From contig JAFQGG010000015.1 of NCBI GenBank assembly GCA_017415505.1, forward strand, positions 1-64,000: a DNA stretch of 64,000 nt, read 5' to 3'. The notes beneath the pieces are model-generated. The model ran no database searches, had not been told where the DNA came from, and was given only the letters and a program-made list of their open reading frames with translations. How positions within the stretch are numbered: position 1 is the first letter of the stretch; the number at the start of each line of letters is the position of its first letter. Below, in pieces: positions 32,636 through 42,055 of this stretch. The position numbers were made by a program, and so were the translations under genes. This DNA comes from Clostridia bacterium (lineage in GTDB: Bacteria > Bacillota > Clostridia > Christensenellales > Borkfalkiaceae).

Positions 32636-34465
32636 TTACGCCTTCTTTTCTTTCGCACGGGCTTTCGCTCTAAGTTCCGCGTCCAAAATCCGCTTGCGGA
32701 TACGCAAGGTTTTGGGCGTTACCTCCAAAAGCTCGTCGTCCGCGATAAATTCCAAACATTCTTCCAAGCTCATTTTTGCAACGGGAATGAGCGTGAGCGC
32801 GTCGTCGCTACTCGACGAACGGGTGTTCGTGAGGTGTTTGGTCTTGCACACGTTGACGTTGATATCGTCGGCAAGATTGGTATATCCCACCACCATGCCT
32901 TGATATACGGGCGTGCCCGGCGTAATGAACAGCGTACCTCTGCCTTGCGCGTTAAACAGCCCGTAAGTGACCGCCTCGCCCGTTTCGAACGCCACGAGCG
33001 AACCCGTGTTTCTACGCGACATATCCCCTTTGTACGGTTCGTAGGAATAGAAAATCGTGTTCATGATTCCCTGTCCTTTCGTATCCGTCAAAAACTCGCT
33101 CTTATAACCGAACAATCCGCGCGAGGGAACGGCGAATTCCAAACGCATACGCGCGCCGATTGCCGTCATTTGCAACAGCGTACCCTTTCTATTCCCCATT
33201 GCGGAGAATACGGGCCCCGTCATATCCTCGGGTACGTCCGCCACGAACAGCTCGATCGGCTCGTGACGAACCCCGTCGATTTCTTTATACAATACTTTCG
33301 GCGTGGAAACTTGGAACTCGTAGCCCTCTCTTCGCATCGTTTCAATCAAGATGGAAAGGTGCATTTCCCCGCGCCCGCAAACGCGGAAACTGTCCGCGTA
33401 ATCGGTGTCGGAAACGCGCAAGGAAACGTCGCGCAAAAGCTCTTTATACAGTCTATCGCGAAGTTGGCGGGAGGTGACGAATTTTCCCTCTTTGCCCGCA
33501 AACGGGCTGTCGTTGACGGAGAAAGTCATCTCCACGGTAGGGTCTTCGATTTTTACGAACTGCACGGGTTCAACGCAACTCGGCTCGCACACGGTATCCC
33601 CGATATTCAATCCGTCGATTCCCGAGAACACGACGATATCCCCCGCCTGCGCCGTGGGGACAGGTACGCGTTCAAGCCCTTCGATTTGATACAAATTGGC
33701 AATTTTACAATTCGTTCTAACCTTATCGGGTTCGTTATAATTACAAATGGTCACAGGTTCGTTCGCACGGATCGTACCCCGCTCGATTCTACCGATACCG
33801 ATACGCCCCACGAACTCGTTATAGTCGATACACGACACGAGAAGCTGTCCCGCGCCCTCCGTATCCATATCCATGGCGGGGATCGTTTCCAAAATGGTAT
33901 CGAACAGGGGGTTGAGGTTTTCTTCCTGCTTATCAGGCGAAAGGGAAGCCGTACCTTGACGACCGCAACAATACACGATCGGGCTTTCTAACTGCTCGTC
34001 CGTCGCGTCCAGCTCCATCATCAAAAGTTGCATTTCTTCCACGACTTCGGCAATACGCGCGTCGGGGCGGTCCACTTTATTGATAACGATAATCGTTTTC
34101 AAGCCGAGCGCAAGCGCCTTTTGCATAACGAAGCGGGTTTGAGGCAAAGGTCCTTCCGCCGCGTCTACCAAAATCAACGCGCCGTTTACCATTTTGAGCA
34201 CGCGCTCCACCTCGCCCGAGAAATCGGCGTGCCCCGGCGTGTCTACGATATTGATTTTCACGCCCTTATAGTGGGCGGAAGTATTTTTCGCAAGAATGGT
34301 AATCCCGCGCTCCCTTTCAAGATCCCCCGAATCCATTACGCGGTCTTGTACCTGTTGATTGTCACGGAATACCCCGCCTTGGGCGAGCATTTCGTTGACG
34401 AGCGTGGTTTTGCCGTGGTCAACGTGCGCGATAATCGCCACGTTTCTCAAATCGTTTCTAATCAT
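32636..34465 (-). CDS. typA: GTP-binding ribosome-associated protein TypA/BipA
   Basis: 609 residues. A translational GTPase that helps 50S assembly under stress. G1 [10 protein letters not shown], switch I ERGITI, G3 DTPGHADF, G4 NKVDRPDA, then EF-G-like domains and the TypA C-terminal domain ([18 protein letters not shown]). Strong promoter 42 bp upstream. Confidence 0.97.
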   Translation of the reverse strand: MIRNDLRNVAIIAHVDHGKTTLVNEMLAQGGVFRDNQQVQDRVMDSGDLERERGITILAKNTSAHYKGVKINIVDTPGHADFSGEVERVLKMVNGALILVDAAEGPLPQTRFVMQKALALGLKTIIVINKVDRPDARIAEVVEEMQLLMMELDATDEQLESPIVYCCGRQGTASLSPDKQEENLNPLFDTILETIPAMDMDTEGAGQLLVSCIDYNEFVGRIGIGRIERGTIRANEPVTICNYNEPDKVRTNCKIANLYQIEGLERVPVPTAQAGDIVVFSGIDGLNIGDTVCEPSCVEPVQFVKIEDPTVEMTFSVNDSPFAGKEGKFVTSRQLRDRLYKELLRDVSLRVSDTDYADSFRVCGRGEMHLSILIETMRREGYEFQVSTPKVLYKEIDGVRHEPIELFVADVPEDMTGPVFSAMGNRKGTLLQMTAIGARMRLEFAVPSRGLFGYKSEFLTDTKGQGIMNTIFYSYEPYKGDMSRRNTGSLVAFETGEAVTYGLFNAQGRGTLFITPGTPVYQGMVVGYTNLADDINVNVCKTKHLTNTRSSSSDDALTLIPVAKMSLEECLEFIADDELLEVTPKTLRIRKRILDAELRAKARAKEKKA

Positions 34466-34506
34466 TTCTAAACGCTCCTTTTCTTCTGAACTTTTTTAAC
34501 TACACT

Positions 34507-34535
34507 ATTTTAATACTTTTTTCTTGAATTGACAA
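34507..34535 (-). promoter_or_regulatory. Promoter of typA
   Basis: Minus-strand TTGTCA (34530-34535), a 17-bp spacer, TAAAAT (34507-34512), starting transcription just before the typA start at 34465. Confidence 0.75.
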
Positions 34536-34547
34536 GGAAAAACGCGT

Positions 34548-36182
34548 CTATTTTTCACATTTTTTCTTTTTTATCGCATTTACCGCGCTATATATACGTT
34601 GGCAATCGTTGGTAAGCACCGTATCGATTCCCATGTCTAAATATTCGTTCGCTTCTTTCGGGTCGTCCGAGAAAAACAGATTGCAAAGAATCCCGTTCTC
34701 GTGGGCAAGTTTTACCGTTTCCGCGTTAAAATACGGCTTGAACAGTTGAATTTTCTTCACCCCGAGCGCGATCGCGCGTTTGGGCATAGACAAAGGATCT
34801 ATGTTTCCGTCCCACCCCAAACAAATAGGGATATCGGGCGCGTACGCTTTCACCTCGCGCGCAATCTCGTCGCGACAGCACATCAAATACACGTGGCGCG
34901 CGCAGTCGTATTTACGAATCAAGCGGATAATTTCTTCTATCATCGGGTCGGGCGTTTGTACTTCCCACAATTTTACGTGAATATTCATAATCACGCGCCC
35001 TGCGAACTTTTGCAAAATCTCCTCGAACAGCGGAATTTTCAACCCCGCGAATTTCTCGTCCCACTTCACGCCGAAGTCAAAACGCAACAGTTCCTCGTAG
35101 GTATAGTCCCCGATTTTTCCTTGCCCCGTGCTTACCCGTTCCAACACCTCGTCGTGACAGGAAACGAGTTTTTTATCTTTCGTCGCCCAAATATCAAATT
35201 CGATTTCTTGCACGCCGATAGCAACCGCCGCCCCGTACGCGGGCAAACTGTTTTCGGGCGCAATCGTAGAAAACCCTCTATGCGCGCAAACGCGGGGATA
35301 CGGCATCGTATCTTCGAACAGACAAACGGACGCCCCGCCGTTTCTGTACGACCACGGTCTTCGCCCCTCTTCCATATATTCGTAATGCGCTTTCGGCTCT
35401 CCGCCGAACCCCGCGGGTTTATAGTGCTTGTTCTTGGGATCGATTTCGCAAATCCCAAGCCCTACTTTACTCTTCATGTTGACGAGTTCTTCGCCAAACG
35501 GCGAGATTACCGAACTGCAACCGCAACGCAAAGAATCCTCGCCCAAAGACACGGACGCGCGTACCAGGTACGCGTTCGTTTGATAGCAAAGGAAACGGTT
35601 AATAATGGAAAGCGCGTCGTGCGAGTCCGTTCTTTGCAGCGAACAGCCGATAATAATATCCAAGTTCTCCCGCGCCAAAAGCGGAAAGCGTTCGTAGAAA
35701 TAAAAATCGTAGCAAGTCAAAAAGCCGAAGCGCAAACCTTCGATTTCCAAAACGAACGGCGATTCGAACGCGTAGCTGTACGCAACGTCCAAACCGTGCC
35801 CGCCCTCTTCCGCGCTCCGCACCTCGCTCGGCGCGGGGTGCGATTTGAAATATTTTCCAATCTCCTTGCCACTTCTATCAAACGCGTAGGTCGTGTTTCG
35901 ATACCCGTTTCCCGCGTCGTACATGCCGTTTACGAAAACGAGCGCGTTGCAACGCTTTGCCGTCGCACGCGCTTTCTCAATCAAGAGTCCGTTGTACTCC
36001 TTTATCGCGTTTAGAAAATCTTCCTGCTTGGTAATATTCGCCAAATTATCGCTATATTCCGGCAACACGATTAAATCCAACGATTCGTCGCACTCGTCCA
36101 AAAGCGAAAAGAGTTTTTCCTCGCAAAACCGCAAATCCTCTCCGCGCATGGAATAGGGCGGTTGAATCACACAAACTTTCAT
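34548..36182 (-). CDS. Nitrilase-family amidohydrolase fused to glycerophosphodiester phosphodiesterase
   Basis: 544 residues in two domains. Residues 1-290 are a carbon-nitrogen hydrolase with the triad visible as Glu in LPEYSDN, Lys in GKYFKSHP and Cys in FLTCYDFYF. Residues about 295-540 are GDPD-type, with CAHRGFSTIAPENSLPAY, EFDIWATKD and CHDEVLERVS as metal and acid-base motifs. The first domain would hydrolyse an amide or nitrile and the second a phosphodiester. ATG 36182 follows GAGG, which excludes a nine-residue upstream extension. It follows folA/thyA closely (8 bp), so cotranscription is likely. The physiological substrate is unknown. Confidence 0.85.
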   Translation of the reverse strand: MKVCVIQPPYSMRGEDLRFCEEKLFSLLDECDESLDLIVLPEYSDNLANITKQEDFLNAIKEYNGLLIEKARATAKRCNALVFVNGMYDAGNGYRNTTYAFDRSGKEIGKYFKSHPAPSEVRSAEEGGHGLDVAYSYAFESPFVLEIEGLRFGFLTCYDFYFYERFPLLARENLDIIIGCSLQRTDSHDALSIINRFLCYQTNAYLVRASVSLGEDSLRCGCSSVISPFGEELVNMKSKVGLGICEIDPKNKHYKPAGFGGEPKAHYEYMEEGRRPWSYRNGGASVCLFEDTMPYPRVCAHRGFSTIAPENSLPAYGAAVAIGVQEIEFDIWATKDKKLVSCHDEVLERVSTGQGKIGDYTYEELLRFDFGVKWDEKFAGLKIPLFEEILQKFAGRVIMNIHVKLWEVQTPDPMIEEIIRLIRKYDCARHVYLMCCRDEIAREVKAYAPDIPICLGWDGNIDPLSMPKRAIALGVKKIQLFKPYFNAETVKLAHENGILCNLFFSDDPKEANEYLDMGIDTVLTNDCQRIYSAVNAIKKKKCEK

Positions 36183-36190
36183 TTTTTTCC

Positions 36191-36691
36191 TCACAAAGGT
36201 CGTACGCAAGTATTTTTGTAGGTCGTAAAACGAATCTCGTAACCGTTGTCCTCGATAGGCTCGCTCTCGTAAACGAGCTTGAAATTTTCATTCTCGTCAA
36301 GGTTGGGGAAGAACACCGTCGCCCCGCCGATACAGTCCACTTTCGTCACGAGCGCCTCGTGGCAATAGGGCAACAGCGCTTTATAGATCTCGCCCCCGCC
36401 AATCACGAAAACCTCTTTATCTTCCCTCTTTTTCATCTCCGCTTTCAATTCCTCAAAGGAACGCACGATTATACAGTCGTCGCGTACCTGCCCCCTTGAA
36501 AGCACGATATTTTCCCTGTTTTTAAGCGGTTTTCCGTTCGGGAACGAACGCAGGGTGTTCCCGCCCATGACGACGGTATTTCCGCTCGTCGTTTCACGGA
36601 AAAACTTCATATCCTTGGGAAGAGAAAACATCATGTCGTTATCCCGCCCGATTCCCCATTCCTTGTCCGCGTGTACGATTGCCCTAATCAT
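36191..36691 (-). CDS. folA: Dihydrofolate reductase
   Basis: 166 residues. Reduces dihydrofolate with NADPH. Motifs are IGRDNDMMFSLPKDMKFF (substrate loop), TVVMGGNTLRSFP (NADPH), and FVIGGGEIYKALLP. Its ATG overlaps the thyA stop by 4 bp, so the enzyme that consumes and the one that regenerates folate are co-translated. Confidence 0.95.
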   Translation of the reverse strand: MIRAIVHADKEWGIGRDNDMMFSLPKDMKFFRETTSGNTVVMGGNTLRSFPNGKPLKNRENIVLSRGQVRDDCIIVRSFEELKAEMKKREDKEVFVIGGGEIYKALLPYCHEALVTKVDCIGGATVFFPNLDENENFKLVYESEPIEDNGYEIRFTTYKNTCVRPL

Positions 36692-37518
36692 ATCGCCACC
36701 GGAATTTTCTTGTCCAACTTTTCGTACTCGTAATCGACGAGCTTAAAGCTGTCCACCGTGAAATCGTAGAAATTCGTAATAGAAGGATCTACGATAAGTT
36801 TGGGCGCTTTGTGGCGGGGGTTGGCAAGCACCTCTTTCACGAGCGGTATATGCCGATCGTAGATATGCGCGTCGGCAATCACGTGTACGAGCTCGCCCGC
36901 TTTCAAACCCGAAACTTGCGCGAACATGATAAGAAGCACCGCGTACTGCACCACGTTCCAATTATTCGCCGTGAGCATATCGTTGGAGCGTTGGTTCAAA
37001 ATCCCGTTGAGCGTATCGCCCGATACGTTGAAGGTCATAGAGTACGCGCAAGGGTACAAATTCATTTCGTTCAGGTCTTGGAAGGTGTAAATATTCGTCA
37101 TGATACGACGGCTTGCGGGGTTGTTTTTCAAATCGAAAAGCACCCTGTCCACTTGGTCGAACTCCCCTTCCTTGTATTTGTGTTTCACGCCGAGTTGATA
37201 GCCGTAAGCCTTCCCAATCGAACCCGTTTCGTCCGCCCAGCTATCCCAAATATGCGAGTTCAAGTCGTGGATATTGTTGCTCTTTTTTTGCCAAATCCAA
37301 AGCAACTCGTCCACGCACGATTTGAACGCCGTACGGCGAATGGTGAGAATGGGAAATTCCTCTTGCAAATTATACCTGTTCACGATCCCGAATTTTTTTA
37401 CGGTGTGCGCGGGCACGCCGTCCTCCCAACGGGGACGAACTTGCAAATCGGTATCCCAATACCCGTTTTCCATGATGTCCGTCATGTTTTGCGCAAAAAT
37501 CTCGTCTGCTCTGCTCAT
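36688..37518 (-). CDS. thyA: Thymidylate synthase
   Basis: 276 residues. Methylates dUMP to dTMP with methylene-THF. The nucleophile is the Cys in LYPCAYSMTFNV; the residue after it is Ala where most ThyA have His. Later motifs are NQRSNDML and HIYDRHIPLVKE. Heads the thyA-folA operon, with a promoter about 35 bp upstream. It serves dTTP supply together with dut at 58011. Confidence 0.95.
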   Translation of the reverse strand: MSRADEIFAQNMTDIMENGYWDTDLQVRPRWEDGVPAHTVKKFGIVNRYNLQEEFPILTIRRTAFKSCVDELLWIWQKKSNNIHDLNSHIWDSWADETGSIGKAYGYQLGVKHKYKEGEFDQVDRVLFDLKNNPASRRIMTNIYTFQDLNEMNLYPCAYSMTFNVSGDTLNGILNQRSNDMLTANNWNVVQYAVLLIMFAQVSGLKAGELVHVIADAHIYDRHIPLVKEVLANPRHKAPKLIVDPSITNFYDFTVDSFKLVDYEYEKLDKKIPVAI

Positions 37519-37552
37519 AGTAAAAACCGCCTTTCGTTTATTTCCGTCTTGT

Positions 37553-37582
37553 ATTATACCATATTCACCCCCCGTTCGTCAA
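37553..37582 (-). promoter_or_regulatory. Promoter of thyA-folA
   Basis: Minus-strand TTGACG (37577-37582), an 18-bp spacer, TATAAT (37553-37558). The -35 is inside an imperfect palindrome (CCCC-GTTCGT / ACGAA-GGGG, about 37567-37591), a possible operator. Confidence 0.75.
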
Positions 37583-37651
37583 CGAATGGGGTGAAAATTT
37601 GGAAAATTTCCCCGAAAATAAAATCTTTTTTTTAATTATTTTTCTAAAAAG

Positions 37652-37680
37652 TTGACAAAAGGGAAAAAATTGGGTATTAT
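37652..37680 (+). promoter_or_regulatory. Promoter of the pgk operon
   Basis: TTGACA (37652-37657), a 17-bp spacer, TATTAT (37675-37680), about 35 bp before the ribosome-binding site AAGGAG. Divergent from thyA. Confidence 0.88.
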
Positions 37681-37721
37681 ATATAAGGTAAAAAAATTAT
37701 TTTAAGGAGATTTCTATTTTT

Positions 37722-39038
37722 ATGAACAAGAAAACCGTAAAAGACATTGAAGTCAAAGGCAAAAAAGTTCTCGTTAGATGCGATTTCAACGTTCCCATGA
37801 AGGACGGCGTTATCACCGACGAAAACCGTATTATCGGCGCGCTTCCCACCATCCAATATCTTATGGAACAGGGCGCGAAAGTGATCCTTTGCTCGCACAT
37901 GGGCAAGCCCCATAACGTATTCGACGAAAAGCTCGAACTCAATAAAAAGGAAAAAGCAAAGATCGCCGCGCTTCCCGAAGCGGAACAAGCCGCGGCTACG
38001 GCGGAAATGCTTGAAAAAGCGAAAAAGGACGTGAAGAAGCTTTCGCTTGCACCCGTTGCGGCAAGACTTAACGAACTCCTCGGCGGTAAAGTAACCTTCG
38101 CGACCGACGTTATCGGCGAAGACGCAAAGGCGAAAGTAGAAGCTTGCAAGGAAGGCGAATGCGTGCTTATCGAAAACCTCCGTTTCCACAAGGGCGAAGA
38201 AAAGAAATTCCCCGAATTTATGAACGCCCTCGCTTCGTACGCGGAAGTGTACGTGAACGACGCGTTCGGTACGGCGCACCGCTCCCACGCTTCCACGGCA
38301 GGTATCGTAGAAGCTGGCTTGGTACAAACGGCGGCTTGCGGTTTCCTTATCGAAAAGGAACTTTCCGTTATGGCGGACACGCTGGAAAACCCCGCGCGCC
38401 CCTTCGTGGCTATCCTCGGCGGTGCAAAGGTTGCGGACAAGCTTAACGTTATTTCCAATCTCTTGGAAAAATGCGACACGCTCGTAATCGGTGGCGGTAT
38501 GGCGTATACTTTCATCAAAGCGCAAGGCGGTGAAATCGGTACTTCCCTCGTAGACGACGAAAAGATCGGCTACTGCAAGGAAATGCTCGCGAAAGCGGAA
38601 ACGCTCGGCAAGAAGATTTTGCTCCCCGTAGATACGGTTGCGGCGTACGCGTTCCCCAACCCTATCGACGCGCCCATCGAAACGACGGTCGTGCCCTCGA
38701 ATGCGATCCCCGCGGATATGATGGGCTTGGATATCGGTCCTGAAACGAAAAAGCTCTTCGCGGAAGCGGTGGCTACGGCGAAAGCGGTGATTTGGAACGG
38801 ACCTATGGGCGTATTCGAAAACCCGATTCTTGCGGAAGGTACGAAAGCGGTTGCGCAAGCGCTCGCGAACGCATACGGCAAAGCAACGACGATTATCGGC
38901 GGCGGCGACAGCGCGGCGGCGGTTCAAGTACTCGGCTTTGCGGATAAGATGACGCACATTTCCACGGGTGGCGGCGCTTCCCTCGAACTTTTCGAAGGCA
39001 AAGTTCTTCCCGGTATCGCTTGTTTGAACGATAAATAA
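37722..39038 (+). CDS. pgk: Phosphoglycerate kinase
   Basis: 438 residues, about 40 more than most. Transfers phosphate from 1,3-bisphosphoglycerate to ADP. Motifs are [23 protein letters not shown], a nucleotide loop [11 protein letters not shown] and GGGDSAAAV near the end. The extra length is a Lys/Ala/Glu-rich insertion around residues 85-115 ([19 protein letters not shown]). First gene of a pgk-tpiA-gpmI operon. Confidence 0.97.
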   Translation: MNKKTVKDIEVKGKKVLVRCDFNVPMKDGVITDENRIIGALPTIQYLMEQGAKVILCSHMGKPHNVFDEKLELNKKEKAKIAALPEAEQAAATAEMLEKAKKDVKKLSLAPVAARLNELLGGKVTFATDVIGEDAKAKVEACKEGECVLIENLRFHKGEEKKFPEFMNALASYAEVYVNDAFGTAHRSHASTAGIVEAGLVQTAACGFLIEKELSVMADTLENPARPFVAILGGAKVADKLNVISNLLEKCDTLVIGGGMAYTFIKAQGGEIGTSLVDDEKIGYCKEMLAKAETLGKKILLPVDTVAAYAFPNPIDAPIETTVVPSNAIPADMMGLDIGPETKKLFAEAVATAKAVIWNGPMGVFENPILAEGTKAVAQALANAYGKATTIIGGGDSAAAVQVLGFADKMTHISTGGGASLELFEGKVLPGIACLNDK

Positions 39039-39045
39039 AAAATAC

Positions 39046-39074
39046 GGCAAGAGCGAACGCGTTTCGCTCTTGCC
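39046..39074 (+). repeat. Hairpin between pgk and tpiA
   Basis: GGCAAGAGCGAA (39046-39057) pairs with TTCGCTCTTGCC (39063-39074). No T-run follows; it probably stabilises the pgk 3' end or tunes the ratio of the two enzymes. Confidence 0.6.
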
Positions 39075-39106
39075 AACACAAATTATACATTAAGGAGTTT
39101 TTAATT

Positions 39107-39853
39107 ATGCGTAAACCTATTATTGCAGGTAACTGGAAAATGAACAACACCGCTTCCGAAGGCGTTGCGCTCGTAAAAGCAATCGCCCCCCTCGTAACGG
39201 AAGCAAATTGCGACGTCGTCGTATGCGTTCCCGCGATCGATATTCCCGCGGTGAGCGAAGCGCTCAAAGGCACGAATATTAAGCTCGGCGCGGAAAACGT
39301 ACACTTCGCGGAAAAAGGCGCGTACACGGGTGAAATCTCCGCGGCAATGTTACTCGAATACGGCGTAGAATACGTCATTATCGGACACAGCGAACGCCGT
39401 CAATATTTCGGCGAAACGGACGAAACGGTGAACAAGAGAACGCTCACCGCGCTCAAAGCGGGGCTTACGCCTATCGTTTGTATCGGCGAATCGTTGGAAG
39501 AGAGAGAAACGGGCAAAACGGAAGAAGTGCTCGCTACGCAAATCAAAGACGGCATGAAGGATATCGAAGATATCACGAAGATCGTTATCGCGTACGAACC
39601 CGTTTGGGCGATCGGCACGGGCAAAACGGCTACGGCGGACCAAGCGAACGAAACGATCGCGTTTATCCGTAAGACGGTGGGCGAAATGTTCTGCCCTAAG
39701 TGCGCGGAAAAAGTTCGTATCCAATACGGCGGAAGCATGAACGCGGGCAACTGCAAAGAGCTTATGGCGAAAGAAGAAATCGACGGCGGTTTGATCGGCG
39801 GAGCTTCCCTCAAAGCGCCCGACTTTGCGGCAATCGTAAACTTCGATAAATAA
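39107..39853 (+). CDS. tpiA: Triosephosphate isomerase
   Basis: 248 residues. Interconverts DHAP and G3P. Active-site residues are Lys in AGNWKMN, His in GHSERR and Glu in AYEPVWAIGTG, with the phosphate loop YGGSMNAGN. The start is preceded by AAGGAG. The order pgk-tpiA-gpmI is common in Firmicutes. Confidence 0.98.
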   Translation: MRKPIIAGNWKMNNTASEGVALVKAIAPLVTEANCDVVVCVPAIDIPAVSEALKGTNIKLGAENVHFAEKGAYTGEISAAMLLEYGVEYVIIGHSERRQYFGETDETVNKRTLTALKAGLTPIVCIGESLEERETGKTEEVLATQIKDGMKDIEDITKIVIAYEPVWAIGTGKTATADQANETIAFIRKTVGEMFCPKCAEKVRIQYGGSMNAGNCKELMAKEEIDGGLIGGASLKAPDFAAIVNFDK

Positions 39854-39890
39854 TTAACACGAAAGCGGACAAGGGGTAGAACGGCGTTCC

Positions 39891-39905
39891 ACGCATACCT
39901 GCCCC
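39891..39905 (-). repeat. Copy of the dispersed AACGCrTACCTGCCC motif
   Basis: ACGCATACCTGCCCC after tpiA. Read on the minus strand the core is GGGCAGGTATGCGT; other copies lie at 13222-13236 and 44642-44656. Flanking AAGGGG/CCCCTT bases (39871-39907) form a stem. Confidence 0.4.
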
Positions 39906-39947
39906 TTTCTTTTCGTCCGCAAAACAAAATGCAAGGAGTATAATTCA

Positions 39948-41525
39948 ATGGCAAAAAAAGTACCTTACGCCATCATTATCATGGACGGCTACGGCATAAA
40001 CCCCTCCCCCGTCGGCAACGCGATTGTCCAAGACGGCAGTAAGTTCGTCAACGAACTGAAAGCGAAATACCCCTCTGCGCAACTCGGCGCGAGCGGTATG
40101 TCCGTAGGTCTTCCCGACGGACAAATGGGCAATAGCGAGGTAGGACACCTCAATATCGGCGCGGGAAGAATCGTTTATCAAGACTTGACGAAAATCACGA
40201 AAGACATTCGAAACGGCGCATTTTTCAAAAACGCGGAGCTCCTCCGCGCTATGCGCACGGCAAAGGAAAACGGCAAGAATTTGCACCTGTACGGACTCGT
40301 TTCCACGGGTGGCGTGCACAGCCATACCGAGCATTTGTACGCGCTCGTAGAAATGGCGAAAAAAGAGGGTTTGAATACGGTGTATATCCACGCGTTCACC
40401 GACGGGCGCGACGTTGCTCCCACTTCGGGCGCGGAGTTCTTGAAAGACTTGCAAGCCAAGCTTGACGAGCTTAATTTCGGAAAAATCGCCTCCGTTTCGG
40501 GCAGATATTACGCTATGGACCGCGACAACAATTGGGATCGCGAAGAAAAGGCGTACGACATGCTCACGCTCGGCACGGGCGTACAATTCGAAGGCACGGC
40601 GGAAGACGCCGCGAAAGCGTCGTATGAAAACGGCGTAACGGACGAATTTATTTTGCCCACCAACCTCACCGAAAACGGCAAACCCGTCGCGCTCATTCAA
40701 AAGGGCGACAGCATTATTTGCTTCAACTTCCGTCCCGACAGAGCGCGCCAAATTTCGCGTATGTTCTCGCAGGAAACCTTCCCGTTCACGGACGCAAAAA
40801 CGGGCGCGACGCTCGGTTTTGAAAGAAAGACGGGCTTCCTTGCCCCCACCTACGTGGGCTTTGCCGTATACGATTCCTCGTTTGAAAACGTCGGCGTGGC
40901 GTTCCCGCCCGACGAGATCACGAATACCCTGCCTCAATATATCGCTTCGCTCGGTTTGAAACAGCTCCATATCGCGGAAACGGAAAAATACGCGCACGTG
41001 ACCTTCTTCTTCAACGCGAAGTTGGAAGCGCCCGTCGAGGGCGAAACGCGTATCGTGATCCCCTCTCCGAAGGTTGCCACCTACGATATGCAACCGGAGA
41101 TGAGCGCGTACCCCGTCACCGAAAAGGTACTCGAAGAGCTTGACAAGGGCGAATACGACGTGGTGATCCTCAACTTCGCAAACTGCGATATGGTAGGACA
41201 CACGGGCGTTATGGACGCGGCGGTTAAAGCGGTGCACGCGGTAGACGAATGTGTGAAAAAGGTAACGGATAAAATTTTGGCGATGGGCGGTAGCGCGCTC
41301 GTTACGGCTGACCACGGCAACGCCGATCAAATGATCGCCGACGACGGCGTAGGCGCGTTCACCCAACACACCACCTTCCCCGTACCCGTAATTCTCGTGT
41401 CCGAGGAATATAAAAACGCGACCTTGCGCGAAGACGGCGTACTCGCCGACCTTGCGCCCACGCTTTTGGATATAATGAAGTTACCCAAGCCCGCGGAAAT
41501 GACGGGCAATAGCCTCATTAAATAA
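39948..41525 (+). CDS. gpmI: Phosphoglycerate mutase, cofactor-independent
   Basis: 525 residues, the two-domain manganese form. Motifs are IIMDGYGINPSPVGNAI (metal/Ser phosphatase domain), GNSEVGHLNIGAGR with the active Ser, VHSHTEHLYAL, and VTADHGNADQM with metal His/Asp. Completes the glycolytic operon; no enolase follows in this window. Confidence 0.97.
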   Translation: MAKKVPYAIIIMDGYGINPSPVGNAIVQDGSKFVNELKAKYPSAQLGASGMSVGLPDGQMGNSEVGHLNIGAGRIVYQDLTKITKDIRNGAFFKNAELLRAMRTAKENGKNLHLYGLVSTGGVHSHTEHLYALVEMAKKEGLNTVYIHAFTDGRDVAPTSGAEFLKDLQAKLDELNFGKIASVSGRYYAMDRDNNWDREEKAYDMLTLGTGVQFEGTAEDAAKASYENGVTDEFILPTNLTENGKPVALIQKGDSIICFNFRPDRARQISRMFSQETFPFTDAKTGATLGFERKTGFLAPTYVGFAVYDSSFENVGVAFPPDEITNTLPQYIASLGLKQLHIAETEKYAHVTFFFNAKLEAPVEGETRIVIPSPKVATYDMQPEMSAYPVTEKVLEELDKGEYDVVILNFANCDMVGHTGVMDAAVKAVHAVDECVKKVTDKILAMGGSALVTADHGNADQMIADDGVGAFTQHTTFPVPVILVSEEYKNATLREDGVLADLAPTLLDIMKLPKPAEMTGNSLIK

Positions 41526-41585
41526 AGAAAAAACTAGGATTTACGGCATTTTTCAAAAATTTTCCGAATTTTCCGTAAAAAACAG

Positions 41586-41614
41586 TTGCGATATTTCTTT
41601 AAGTGTGCTATAAT
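41586..41614 (+). promoter_or_regulatory. Promoter of secG
   Basis: TTGCGA (41586-41591), a 17-bp spacer, TATAAT (41609-41614). Confidence 0.75.
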
Positions 41615-41654
41615 CAATTAGTATTTGAAGAAAAGATAAAAGGATTGAAACACC

Positions 41655-41966
41655 ATGTTGAACTTATTCGCTTTATTAGTACCCGCAAAAAACGACGCCC
41701 TCTATTCGATTTATTTCGGGTTAAGCCTCACGATGATCATTCTTATGTTGGTTTCGGCGATTGTCGCAATCGTGCTCGTGCTTTTGCAACCGAGCAATTC
41801 CAGCGGTATCGACGCGCTCGGCGGTTCGAGTGAAACCTTCTTTGGCAAAAACAAAGGAAAGTCTATCGAAGCAAAAATGAAAAAATGGACTTGGATCTGC
41901 CTTGCAGTCCTCGTCGTTTTCGCGATTGCTTTCTACGTTTTGCAACTCGAAACTCTTTGGGCGTAA
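41655..41966 (+). CDS. secG: Preprotein translocase subunit SecG
   Basis: 103 residues. Two hydrophobic helices (about 20-45 and 76-97) joined by a cytosolic loop with SSGIDALGGSSETFFGK, the SecG signature. It works with SecY (encoded at 21390) and SecE. The order secG-rnr-smpB is standard in Firmicutes. Confidence 0.93.
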   Translation: MLNLFALLVPAKNDALYSIYFGLSLTMIILMLVSAIVAIVLVLLQPSNSSGIDALGGSSETFFGKNKGKSIEAKMKKWTWICLAVLVVFAIAFYVLQLETLWA

Positions 41967-41982
41967 TTTTCGAGGATCTCAC

Positions 41983-42018
41983 ATCGGCGGCTTTACATAG
42001 AGCCGCCGATTTCTTTTT
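41983..42018 (+). terminator. Terminator between secG and rnr
   Basis: ATCGGCGGCT (41983-41992) pairs with AGCCGCCGAT (42001-42010), followed by TTCTTTTTTC. Confidence 0.8.
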
Positions 42019-42055
42019 TCAACCTCTTCTACATAACACTCGGAGGTGATTGCAC

